Shown one piece after another: positions 1 through 10,036 of a stretch of DNA of 20,509 bases (position 1 is its first letter; each line of letters opens with the position of its first letter). The stretch covers positions 18,507 through 39,015 of the forward strand of contig NWUY0300035806.1 of the NCBI GenBank assembly GCA_004151065.3, written 5' to 3'. The translations under genes were made by a program, and so were the position numbers. The notes beneath the pieces are model-generated. The model was not told where the DNA came from, did not search any database, and was given only the letters and a program-made list of their open reading frames with translations. The DNA is from Larix sibirica (taxonomy: Eukaryota > Streptophyta > Pinopsida > Pinales > Pinaceae).

Positions 1-126
1 CAATTGTGCTTTTGTTTCTTATTTCGATGATGTTCGTGTAACATGTTGCCCATAATCTGACAAAATTGTTTTTCCTTATATACTCTTTTCCTCTCGGTGT
101 TCCTTTTGCCCCTCTTGGGGCAATTG

Positions 127-1323
127 CTAGTATATTTGTATGTGAAATGTTGGTGTATGGGTATAGCACAAAAGATTTTTGATAGGAAGCTTGGAAACAA
201 TGTAGTCACATGGTCAACAATGATTACATGATATGCTCAACATGGTCATGGCGAGAAGGCACTAGTGTTTTTTCACATAATGTTGCAGGCTAGTGCAAGT
301 CCTAATCAATTTAACTTTGCCATTGTGCTCGAGGCATGCATTATTTTGATGGCCTTGCAACAAGTATGTAGGATGCATGCCAAGTGTTTGATGAAATGTC
401 TCAAAGAGATGTGATCTCGTGGACTACGATGATTGTTGGGTATGGCAAGCATGTTTATGCATCTCATGCCATTGAGTTGTTTGAACTTATGATAATTTTG
501 AGTGCCATGATGTGGAATCCCGTCAAATTTGTCTGCATGCAGTCATGCATGTCTAGTGGTTGAAGGGAAGAAATTATTTGATTCCATGAGCCAAGAATAT
601 TTTATCATGTCGTCAATGGATCACTATGTCTGCATGGTTGATCTATTTGGGCTGGCTGGGATCTTCGAGGATGCAAATGATTTTATCAGTAAAATGCCAA
701 TAAAGCCAAATGTTGTTGTCTAGGGTGCATTGCTTGGTGCTTGTAGGGTTTGTGTTGATGCTATAATAGTACAATATGCCGCAAAACATCTCTTTGAGTT
801 AGAGCTAGAGGATGGTGAAACTTATGTGACACTATCAAACATTATGTTGCAGCAAGCAAGTGTGAACATGTTGTAAACCTTAGAAAATTGATGAAAGAAG
901 GAAAAGTAGCAAAGGAACCAGGATGTAGTTGAATTGAGGTTAATGACAAGGTCCACATGTTTTATATAGGGGACAGACTGGACTATTGAACAAGTGAAAT
1001 CTATTCAAAATTGGTGAAACTAGATGGACTAATGAAAGAAATGAGGTATGTTCCTGACACAAAACTTGTGATGGACAATGAATAGAGGGAACAAATTCTG
1101 TATTACCACAATGAAAAGCTGGCCATTGCATTTGGGAATATTATCACTCCATGTGGAACACCTATCTGGATTCTTGATCATAAAAAACATTCGTGTATGT
1201 GTTGATTTCCATGCTACAACAAAGTTTATCTCTAGGATTGTAGGTAGAGAAATATTAGTAAGGGATTCCAATCACTTCCATCATTTCAAAGATGGGTTTT
1301 GTTCTTGTGCAAATTATTGGTAG
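127..1323 (+). pseudogene. Degenerate PLS-class pentatricopeptide repeat protein with E/E+ and DYW domains (pseudogene)
   Basis: PPR-DYW proteins are organelle-targeted RNA-binding editing factors. The reading frame is visible in pieces. Repeats around 136-360 (frame 1) include VVTWSTMIT, then a stop, then YAQHGHGEKAL. About 385-480 reads VFDEMSQRDVISWTTMIVGY, and 529-845 reads LSACSH, HYVCMVDL and MPIKPNVVV. The E/E+ part follows at 850-1160 in frame 3 ([33 protein letters not shown]). The DYW end lies at 1180-1320 in frame 1 and closes with [14 protein letters not shown]. Lesions seen: TGA at 229-231; about 30 codons lost near 361-385; frameshifts near 500-530, 850 and 1160-1190; TAG at 721-723 where the family has Trp; TGA at 930-932 (also a Trp site) and 987-989; TAG at 1083-1085. 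The deaminase-like HxE is kept, but the CxxCH-type motif reads CVDFH, so one zinc-binding Cys is lost. It cannot make a functional protein. The N-terminal part is missing to the left. Confidence 0.93.
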
Positions 1324-4300
1324 GTAGGGCATTGGATACTTATTTATTTTTGGAACCAGTTTTGATAATCCATAGAGTTCCTCTTAAGGCCTTCATGTGC
1401 ACGTATCTGCAAGATGATAAGATAGAAATACCACTATGAGGCATCTAGAGAACTTCTTTCTAGGATCATTTGAGAAATATGCATGATATGAAGGGTGGGA
1501 CCTGTCACCGTGGACTTTTCTAGTTGGGAAAGTAGGGGTTGTGATATTTCCCCTTCCATGGTTAATTCTCAGCAAGCATAGGGACATGTTTATCCCTTTC
1601 ATTAAGAGTGGGCATCATGGCCAATACATGCAAGCTAGGTTTGGTGGTGGAAAAATATAGTATCTTCTAGTGTTATCAGCTTTCCGCTGATTGAGGCGTT
1701 TGTTGATTGGGTTGCACTAAAGTTAAATAGGAAGTATTCAAACAATAAAGGGTGGACAAGGTTGACTAGGTTACAGTATTTTGATGGGCTATATTTGAGA
1801 AGAAAAACAAAATCCGTTATTTTCAACATAATTGTATTGTTGGTCCTTGTAACATGGTTACAATCAACAACTAGTACTTAATAATTACTGGTTTGATTGT
1901 AATTTTCTTATGGGTTTCCAGATATCTTGTATATTCATAATTGTAGCATGGAAAATTGGAGGTCTTTATGAAGATGAAACAAACATAGAGGTGCATGGTT
2001 TTTCTTTGAATATCATTAGGAGATATTGTAGCTCCAGTATCCATCTTCTTACATGTGGGTGAATGTTGGATGTTTTCTTACTGTGGGCTCCCTTCAGTTG
2101 TTTAATGTTTTATATGCCCTCATGAATTCAAAGCAATATCTACTCAACTTGAGTCATCACCCTAAGTCTGAGATGATGCCTCGGGGACCTACATATATAT
2201 TGTTTACTGCAAGAATGACTATTGCAAGAACTATCTGATATATCTAGCCTCCATAAATTTTCTATTGAGAGTAAATTCTCATAGACATATTGTTTGTATT
2301 CCTAATTCATAGTGAGTTCTAAATTAAAGTTCATGGTTGAAGGAATGGATCATGAAAGTAAACAAGCTTAAGACAATTTTGAGGGTATGTTACAAAGGAT
2401 GAGGATTTGGATACAACGGAGGGAGACTATGGTGAATAATTCCACCGATTGGAGTTGGGCTCATCACAATCCAATTGTTCTTTAGAAAACAATGAAGTGG
2501 AAATAATGCTATTGCATTGTACTCAGAATTTGTGCATTTGCCATGAAAGAATAGGTTTTTCTTTAACCAAGTTGGTAATTTGTGTTGGTGCTACATAGTA
2601 CAATGTTGTTCAAGAATTGGAAAGGACACCACATATAGGGAATTGTGATCCAATAAGAGGGAAACAGTTGAACAGATAGCAATTCTTGATGTTTCTATCA
2701 TAAATTTAGATTTATTAGAACAAGTTACTAAAGGATTCACAATTTAAAAAAAATGCACTTGTCAAATTGCAAGATACAAACATATTTCTAATATAGATTC
2801 TACAAAGGAAAATGAAAAGAGTTGCAGGAAAATATCCATAGAGGCTTTTGAAGATAACATAAGGCAATTAAGTTGCAAGTCAGATGCAAATGATGGAACT
2901 ATAGGAGATGGCTAAAAGTACAAGCTACAAAGAGAAATAAATGTATTTCTAAGGTTTACCTTTCTATAGATGGGAAAATTTTTATGTAAATGAAAGAATT
3001 CAAAGGTATATAGGAATTAATTCTCCTAAGAAGAAGAAGCTGTTAGAAGGGCTAGAGTTGGATGCAACAAAGGATTGGAACCCATGGTCAACAAAGTGGA
3101 CTAGGAGGAAGGTCAAGTCAGTGTACCTATTAGATAGAGGAATTACAAGACATGAGAATAACCCACCAAAAGGGAAGAAATCCTTTGACCCCTCACTCTT
3201 CATTCTCCTGATATTGCGTGCACGATGTTTGACTAAAGAGCATGTGCATGTTATTAAATGCATATGTGATAAGTATGCATGTGATTATGTTTGACTGCGC
3301 TCATGTTAGTAAGAGTGCATGTTAGTTCAACATGATAACTTGATTGGTAAATGTCAACTATAGAAAAGGAATACAACTATGATTGAGCATGTAAATGTTG
3401 AAATGTTGTGTAGATAGTTCTTAGTAATGATATAGTAACATGTTCAACAATGGGTGACATTTTAAATTTGATGAGATAAAAATTCTCGTGTCCTAGAGAA
3501 AGAAGAAGCAAGTTGATGAAATGTTTTCCGAGAAAACAAGAAGATCAATGTTTGCATGAAAGATTTGAGAAAGGAATGTGAGGAACCACGTAAGGTTGGC
3601 GTTGGTCAGGTAACCTGGGTAATATGATTTCCAAACCAAAAAGGTAATATGTTTAAATAAAAAAAGGAAATTAATCTACGTAAGAAATTTCCTTAGGTTG
3701 ATTGATAATTGACTAATGTTGATGTTGATTATGTGCTCATCATTGAACAAGTAAAGATTATACTCTTTATGCATGTGAATATGAGTTGATAATTGCAGTT
3801 TTGTCTTATGGTTTTCATTCTGAAACTGTTGTTTATGAGGCCATGGTAAATTGGAAGGGAGCCCTAGACAATTGCACAGGTACCTGAAGATCTCCTTGTT
3901 GGAAGGACATATGAGTTGCAACCTTTTTGTCGACATTGAATACACCTAAAAGGGAACGGATGCATTCCTAGTGTTGTGTCTAGGTGGAAAGGAAGGCAAC
4001 TAGATAGTGACCCAAGTGTTGAGGAGAAGGTTGGGTTGTGTGTTGTAGTGTTGGGTAGAACTTTCAATTTCCTTGGTGATGCATTGATATGTATGCAAGT
4101 GTTGACGTGCATTTTTGTAGACAAGAATTGCTATATCATGTTTAAGTGCATATATCTAGATGTTGATTTATATGGTCTTTTGTTATAAATTCCAGATATG
4201 AGTGACAACATGGACAAAATGCTAAAGAAGTATGCATGATAAACAAACTGGTGAAGAAAATATCAAAATAAAGAAAGGATGATCAGGAATGGGTGAAATA

Positions 4301-5520
4301 ATCAACCCAGTCGGCATAATGCACCAATTGCCCAGGTATCATTAGAGATATTAATTATAGTAATGCAAGTATGAGTAGAAGTATACTTTACTTAGTTATT
4401 GCATTGTATTACAATAATTAGGTACAAGTTCCTTTTTGGCCATGATTTGATATCATGTTATGATATGCTATGTTATTGAATGCATTGAGTGAATGTTTCC
4501 CAAGAGATTTATATTGAGGTAGTAAGCCTTATGGTAATAATGAATGTGATGTAAAGCATGTGTAAATGTATGCATACAGGCACATGCATTTTATTGCATC
4601 AAGATTATGCATGTTGATGTGTTTCATTTTCATTGCAAATTATTTGTTGAAATGATCGTGTTGCCAATCATTCTTTGCAAGTTGTTATGTATGCAGTGAA
4701 AAGAAGTATGCATGAGCAGTCATGTGTACATGATTACATAAATCTCTATCAAAACAGAGTAAAGCTAAAGAATGAAGCCTTGAGTATGGATGTAAAAGTT
4801 GATGCTAAAAGCTAGACAGTAAAAGGGAAGAAGCCACTTCCTTGACATTGGACTCATGTTGTCTTGATCACCATGAGTGCACTCTCTTATATGTGAAAGC
4901 CCTTGGCTAGGATGGATCACTCGAGGAACTGTATAGCCGTGAAGGGGATGCCTGATCCTGGAGGGGTGAGTGCAACAAGGAAAAGAGGCATTGTACAAAT
5001 TGGAAAAGTGGTAAAGAGGATCAAATGGGATTGGGTTTGTCTAAAGAGGGTAGTGAGCTAAACCTTGCCTCACGACTAAGTGAAGAAGTTAAATTTGTAT
5101 GTCTAAAGAAGACAATAACATAAAAATTTGCTCACGGAAGCCATGTGAAATGGACAAATGCATAATAAAGATAAGTACTTGAACTTATATGTATTTTTCT
5201 TTCTTATTTTAATATGCACGTGTATATATTTTTCTAGATATGGTTTTGGAAAATTATGTTGAGGAAATGATTTATCCATGAATAGCTATAATGTGTATAT
5301 TAAGTTTCTTGTTCAGTTTAAGTATTGTAGACTCAAGAATGAAGATGGGTATATGGCATTTTGGGTAGTTCAACAAGTGCACCAGAAGATAAAACAGAGT
5401 ACCATTGAGGGCTACAGGAAAAAAAAGAAAAAAAAAGCAGTGAATCAACAATTGAGAGCAGCAATAAAAAAATTAAGCTACAAAACTTAAAGGAACACCA
5501 AGGACGATGTTGAAATTAAG
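1324..5520. other. Long stretch with no recognisable gene
   Basis: About 4.2 kb of AT-rich DNA. The longest open frames, such as 3058-3294 and 3676-3945, are below 90 codons, have no recognisable motif, and overlap equally long frames on the other strand. I could not recognise retroelement domains here. The last part (about 4200-5520) may be internal sequence of the LTR element whose 3' LTR begins at 5533, but no capsid, protease, reverse transcriptase, RNase H or integrase motif is visible. An A-rich run lies near 5418-5437. Confidence 0.5.
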
Positions 5521-5532
5521 GGGGAAGGGGAG
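5515..5532 (+). other. Polypurine tract before an LTR
   Basis: A purine-only run built from blocks of G with single or paired A lies immediately before the TGTAAT start of the LTR. In LTR retrotransposons this tract primes plus-strand DNA synthesis and sits directly upstream of the 3' LTR. Its position fixes the element as plus-strand and identifies the following LTR as the 3' copy. Confidence 0.75.
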
Positions 5533-5887
5533 TGTAATATCCCCATCGAAGCCCCCAAATTTTAAGGTAATTGCAAATGTAAAACAAACAAGGCCAAAAC
5601 TTATGTATTAATACTTGAACAATTACTATTTAATTAATTAAAAAAATATAGCTAGCTATGGACAAGGAGATAACACTAATAAGAGATGGGGTCTATGAAT
5701 CCATGACGGGAAGGTCTACATGGGACATCTTAAGAATTCTAAAGAACCTTGGTGGTCATGACCTTGTCCTTAGCCCATGTCTTAACCCTTGTCTTATGAC
5801 TTGTGTTTTATTTTGATTTACTAATATCTTTTATTTAAACCCTTTTCATCCATCATTTTCGGGGGATCTGTCATTATATGGATTACA
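5533..5887 (+). mobile_element. Long terminal repeat (3' LTR) of a plus-strand LTR retrotransposon, gypsy-like
   Basis: The 355-bp block starts TGTAATATCCCC and ends ATTACA. TGTAAT and ATTACA are perfect 6-bp terminal inverted repeats, obeying the TG...CA rule, and a polypurine tract is directly upstream. Ends of this type preceded by a G/A tract are common in plant Ty3/gypsy elements. The five bases after the end (TCATT, 5888-5892) would be the target-site duplication, but the matching left copy was not located. No second LTR copy was found in the window, so the 5' LTR is either outside it, deleted or too diverged. The family is not identified because no coding domain could be assigned upstream. 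Confidence 0.75.
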
Positions 5888-6150
5888 TCATTAGGTCCCT
5901 GACTAGTGATCCTATTTGGGGCTACAGTGCAGAGCCATTGGAATAAACTTTAAGCATTGCCTTGTTTGTAATGAAGGCAGATGGATTTCTAGTAAACTAT
6001 GGGTTGTGTTATAGAAGAAGCTTAGAGTCCGCCACAAAAACCTCATCCTGATGGATTCATAGTCCCAGCTCGGAGGTGGCAGCTGTATTGAGAGAATAAT
6101 GAACATAATTTACCTACAGTAGGACAAAGCATTCCTTGTCCGCATCCAGT
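5888..6150. other. Unassigned sequence between the LTR and the gag relic
   Basis: On the minus strand this stretch continues downstream of the gag relic and could be the decayed gag-pol linker. A frame from 6106 to 5912 includes PPPSWDYESIRMRF, but I do not recognise it with confidence. If it is gag-pol linker, the plus-strand LTR element would have inserted into the older minus-strand gypsy element at 5888. Confidence 0.3.
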
Positions 6151-7640
6151 TGCTGCAAAGTTTACATGATGAAGGGACGAAATTCGTTACAGGTGGGTAT
6201 TGTTGTCCAAAATGATATGAAGCAAATTATGGTGTGGGATCCAAAGTCATACCTGGTGCTTGGGGCTGCTGTGGTTTTTTCAATGCAAGCATGCCAAGCT
6301 TTTATGTTTTTTCATTGTCTTGATAGATTACCTTGATTTCGGGTAAGAAAGGACAATTTACTCTTGAATGCTTACCTACACAAATATCACAAAAGTCAAT
6401 ATTATTCAAAGGACAATCTCGCCATGGGTGCTCATTTCTACATTTAGAAAAAAAAAGAAAAAAGGCTGCATTATCTTCCTCCTCTTTCTTTTTAATTTGC
6501 AAAGTATCTAATCATGAACTAAGAGTTTGAAGAATGTTAGTTTTAAATTTTTCTAACAAATTTCCAAGCTATGCTCTAGTTACCTCACCGGTTGCTGATT
6601 TGGTTACTTTAGAAAGAATAGATCTAGGCCCCTTACCAGATCTAATTTGACTTTGAGAATATCACTTACATAGCTAACATGTTTCTTCAAAAGATAATTG
6701 AGATACATCTTCAGATCCCATGAGATTAAGTAAATTTATATAATCATCCCCGATTCCTCTTAGGATAATAGTTCTAATTATTTTTATATCTAATTTACTT
6801 GGATATTTGAAGATTATACAAAAGCCTCTCAAGAAAAAAAAAATTAAGCTTTTCCCCACGTTTTGTGTCATTGTAAAAATTGTCTCCCTCAAATCTATAT
6901 TTTTGCAATATTTGTGATGTTTCTTTAAAAAAGATTGTGCATGTCATCCCAACTTCTAATAGTATTTCTTCCTAATCCCATAAGCCATCATAATTTAAGT
7001 TTTTGTGCATCATTAGAATAGTCATAACTGTGACATAATATATTAAACTCAAAAGAAAGGCATCATGATTCTCTGTAACCCTTCCATAGAAATGTGGTAG
7101 GACCGATGGTGGAATGTTCTTCATTTGCACTATCGTCATTGGATCCACAATTGGAAACCCGAAGGTCAACTCTCCTTCTGCATTTGATTTTACCTCGTCA
7201 CCTTATTCCATATCTTTTTCAGAAAAGTTTGAATTCAATCTATAGTTGAGGGAATTTTGGATCTATGACTGGGTTGGATTTAGCTTCTTCCAGCTCTGGT
7301 CGTGCCTCAAATTCACCAGTTAATGATGTTGCAGGTATGTGTTCAAGAAATATTGTAGAATCCACAACTACACTTATTGATGGCCCATTCCCTTTTGAAT
7401 GTTTCTGCCATAGGTCTTTCTCTTGGGTTTGTGTGGGCTGCCAGAATTTTACCTATGTGTCCTCCTCTTCTTTTTCTTCCTACCAACTAGTTAGTAAATG
7501 AGAGGGATTTTACAGCTGCCCTAAGTAGTTAGTAAATGAGAGGGATTTTACAGCTGCCCTAAATGGAGTAGTTGGAGTGATCGAGGAAGTTGGAGCTACC
7601 CTTCCAACTCCTCTAAGAAATCTTCCTTTATTATCCCTAG
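6150..7640 (-). pseudogene. Degenerate Ty3/gypsy-type gag polyprotein with two CX2CX3HX4C zinc knuckles
   Basis: Gag forms the retrotransposon particle and binds its RNA. Reading leftwards: an N-terminal part (about 7640-7210) contains EHIPATSLTGEFEARPELEE. Then comes the conserved entry to the capsid region, QMKNIPPSVLPHFYGRVTE (7130-7075), and, after a one-base shift near 7050, FEFNILCHSYDYSNDAQKL. A stop follows, and about a dozen codons usually found before WLMGLGRNT are missing. The frame resumes with LRETIFTMTQNVGKSL and RGIGDDYINLLNLMGSEDVS (6892-6674). After stops at 6674, 6664-6662 and around 6565, the nucleocapsid part (6502-6302) holds the knuckles: the first (6442-6413) has lost its first Cys (KCRNEHPWRDC), and the second is intact (CDICVGKHSRVNC, 6391-6353). 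A Pro/Gln-rich stretch (about 6290-6160) follows. No LTR or primer-binding site was found upstream. The gypsy-class assignment rests on remembered gag families. Confidence 0.85.
7488..7563. repeat. 38-bp tandem duplication inside the gag relic
   Basis: The block starting TAGTTAGTAAATGAGAGGGA occurs at 7488-7525 and again at 7526-7563, with 37 of 38 bases identical. Because 38 is not a multiple of three, it shifts the gag frame. The near identity suggests it is young compared with the rest of the damage in this gag copy. Confidence 0.95.
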
Positions 7641-8682
7641 GCTTATTAATGCATCTAAACTAGCATCATTGGAATTCAGGGGAATACTTGCCAACCACAA
7701 AATTTCTACAATGGATGTGCAATTTCTAACCTCTCATCTTATCGTCTCTGCTTCCCCTCCATTCAAAGTGTTGTTTAAATTTTAAAAGATAAAAATACTA
7801 TGTTTTTTAAAAATGCAGGCCCTCGAAAAAATTACTAATTCCTTAATTCTTTATCACTTCCCTAGCATTGAGCCAAAAATGTTAGACAATTTATATGCTA
7901 AATCATGTTACATTTAATTCATCAATTAGGAGTTTGCAATATTGCGAAGTGTTGGCACTGTATGTGCATAATTAGTTCATTTATCACTCAAGTAGCCTAT
8001 CTCAAATGTTATCTATTTCATTCTATTGAAAAACAAACTAAATTTTGGACCCAAGAAATAAAAATGACAAACCAATTATCAAATGAAAACACTTGCAGAA
8101 TTAATTCACATAAGAGCAATTATCTTCGAACTATGAACCACTATGATTGTATACGTAGGACTTCCGGTCACAGTTGTATGTTCTGCAAACACCTCCTGCC
8201 ATGGATACTCTGCTTCAATCAATAGAATTACAATTCAAGAGATAAATGCCTTATGTGTAAACCTATAATTTGCAATGGTAAATAAAAGTCAATTATTACA
8301 CTTAACATAAATAATCACAACAGAAACACAACGCTACTAATACAGAAATAAAAGAAACAGGAAATGGATGCAACAATACTCCCAAAACATGGGGGCCTTC
8401 CTCCTTTGGAAATATGTTGCAAGAACTAACTACAAGCTTGAAGAGTTAATTGACCACTAGAGTTCAATTGAGCATATTTTATATTAAAGATGGAAGATTA
8501 CAAATCAGAATACAACAGAGTTCAAGTCTCTAATCCCTTCACCATTACAAACTACCCGTATCTCTATTCTTGAAGGAGATTTATAATGATACAGGAAGGT
8601 CCCTCAAAAGGAATCAGTTACCAGAGATCGATATGAGATATCATCATATCTCGAGTCTTTACAATGCGTGGGGTTACATACA
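7641..8682. other. No recognisable gene; possible 3'UTR of the 8.7-9.0 kb fragment at the right end
   Basis: A plus-strand frame at 7905-8225 (106 codons) is open, but it is Cys/His/Lys-rich with no recognisable family and is probably a chance frame. The 5' leader and LTR of the minus-strand gypsy element should lie here, yet no primer-binding site complementary to initiator tRNA-Met was seen. About 8460-8680 could be the 3'UTR of the minus-strand fragment ending at 8683. On the minus strand it has a poly(A)-signal-like AATATAAAA. A short hairpin, GAGATAT/ATATCTC, lies near 8635-8652. Confidence 0.4.
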
Positions 8683-9048
8683 TCAAATTAAGACTTTATT
8701 TTTGAGATTAGAAAGTAAACAATCAGCATATCCCTGAACCCATGCATTGTCCATTAGCTCGAATGTGAATATATAGGAGGAAAATATTCCTTCCTTGATG
8801 TACTCGAATGATTTCATGAATGATGACACATTGTGCATGAAAACACTACCTGAAACTCGTCATCTGGTTTGGAACTCATATCTATTGATCTGGAACTCAT
8901 ATATGCACACTATATTTCCTATGTTAACCCACGGTTTGACTGTGCTCCTCTGACGCCTCGGGTAGATATCTTCGACATCTGGAAGGTACCTGAGCATCCT
9001 TAGGATGTATGGAACATCCTCCAAGTGGTCGATTTTGATTTCATCCTG
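8683..9048 (-). pseudogene. Unidentified protein-coding remnant, one open frame with a single internal stop
   Basis: The frame runs leftwards from 9048, contains one TGA at about 8860-8858, and ends at TGA 8685-8683, giving about 120 codons. Segments include DEIKIDHLEDVPYILRMLRY and YPRRQRSTVKPWVNIGNIV before the stop, and FMHNVSSFMKSFEYIKEG, SSYIFTFELMDNAWVQGYAD after it. The composition is balanced like real protein, with well-spaced Trp, Pro and charged residues. A TGCAG acceptor-like site lies before the GAT codon at 9045, suggesting a 3'-terminal exon. The internal TGA sits in a small tandem duplication (TATGAGTTCCA repeated every 21 bp), so the damage may come from that, or a short intron may remove it. 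I do not recognise the family. The upstream 9.05-9.5 kb shows no further exon. Confidence 0.45.
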
Positions 9049-9750
9049 CACTACTATGCAAGGGTTTCTTGTAACATGCGATTATTAATATCTTCAAAAA
9101 TGACTTTAATATTATTTATAGGCAACAAATATCAGGAAATGGTGATAAAAAAAGACCTTGTTACCTAGAATATGCTTGAATGGTGTACCCAAAAGAGTCA
9201 TATATATTTTTTCAAAAAGGAGGGTAATGTGGTAAAAAAGGGAAGGATAGAATGTAAGAAAGAACTTAATCAACAGTCAAAATGAGAAGCCAACACTCTC
9301 ACCACGAGAGACAACAATCTTTGAACTATCTAAGGAGATTGATCGTGTCCAAGAAAGAAACAAGAAATAAACATTATGGAGGAGAAGAACATTTTCAAAA
9401 TGGAAAAATTGAATATCTATAACACATAATAATTTGCATGCAAATACTAAGAGTCAAATGTTTTTCTAATGAAAGATTAGATTCTCAAATTACTTATTAA
9501 TTCATATAAGGAGAATTAAATAGATTCATCGTGCCCTTCCCTCACCCCTTTCTCCCCTTCCTTTTTCTACTTATCAAATCATAACCCCCACACATATTTT
9601 CACATGTATACTCATATTTAACATGGCATGTCCTGCCACATATTTTCACATGTATACAGTATTAATATTTATGGTATTCCTTGACTTAACACCGACAAAA
9701 AATTACACATAGACATGTCCATGTCCTTTCATTTATCTACAAATCATATT
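9049..9750. other. AT-rich non-coding stretch with one spaced direct repeat
   Basis: No open frame of interest. The string CACATATTTTCACATGTATA occurs twice, near 9591 and 9636, about 45 bp apart. Nothing else is recognised. Confidence 0.5.
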
Positions 9751-9969
9751 TACATAGTGGGCCTAACAATTAAGAATGCGTGTTTCCTCTAGGAGGCCAT
9801 AGGTTCAAATCTAGAGGGGGTAGGGTATGTATACCTCTGTAGACTTTAGCAGTTACATCACTGCCGGGGGTGGGGGTTCCTTGTCCCATACACAAGGGGG
9901 TATCATACACCAAATTGGTGTATGACTTGGCTATGACCTTACAATAGATTATTATTATTATTATTATTA
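9751..9969 (+). mobile_element. tRNA-derived SINE with an (ATT)n tail
   Basis: A tRNA-like head carries an A-box-like sequence (TAGTGGGCCTAAC, 9755-9767) and a B box (GGTTCAAATCT, 9802-9812), spaced like an internal RNA polymerase III promoter. A non-tRNA body of about 130 bp follows, then a simple (ATT)n tail at about 9948-9969, the usual architecture of a SINE. The body contains a near-perfect palindrome at 9903-9925. SINEs are mobilised by LINE machinery, and a LINE relic lies just downstream. Clear target-site duplications were not found, so the outer limits are approximate. Confidence 0.65.
9903..9925. repeat. 11-bp inverted repeat in the SINE body
   Basis: TCATACACCAA and TTGGTGTATGA face each other around a single A. 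In RNA a one-base loop is not possible, so the stem would open by a few pairs. It may be a structural element of the SINE transcript or a trace of a former dimer junction. Confidence 0.85.
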
Positions 9970-10036
9970 CCTAGGTTTTAAATAAGGTGCTCAAACAAAG
10001 TACTATGATTTATCAAATAGATATTCATTCTAGTAG

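Noticed and set aside
1526-1553. TGTGATATTTCCCC as a possible 5' LTR start pairing with the LTR at 5533
   Set aside because: Similarity stops after the first dozen bases; the following sequence does not match the LTR.
1393-3945. Several 60-90 codon frames between 1.4 and 3.9 kb
   Set aside because: Both strands are equally open, motifs are absent, and the lengths fit chance.
7880-7900. TGTTAGACAATTT as a possible LTR start
   Set aside because: No matching CTAACA end, primer-binding site or polypurine tract could be placed around it.
7905-8225. 106-codon plus-strand frame, a possible small gene
   Set aside because: No recognisable motif, composition typical of translated AT-rich non-coding DNA, no codon or context support.
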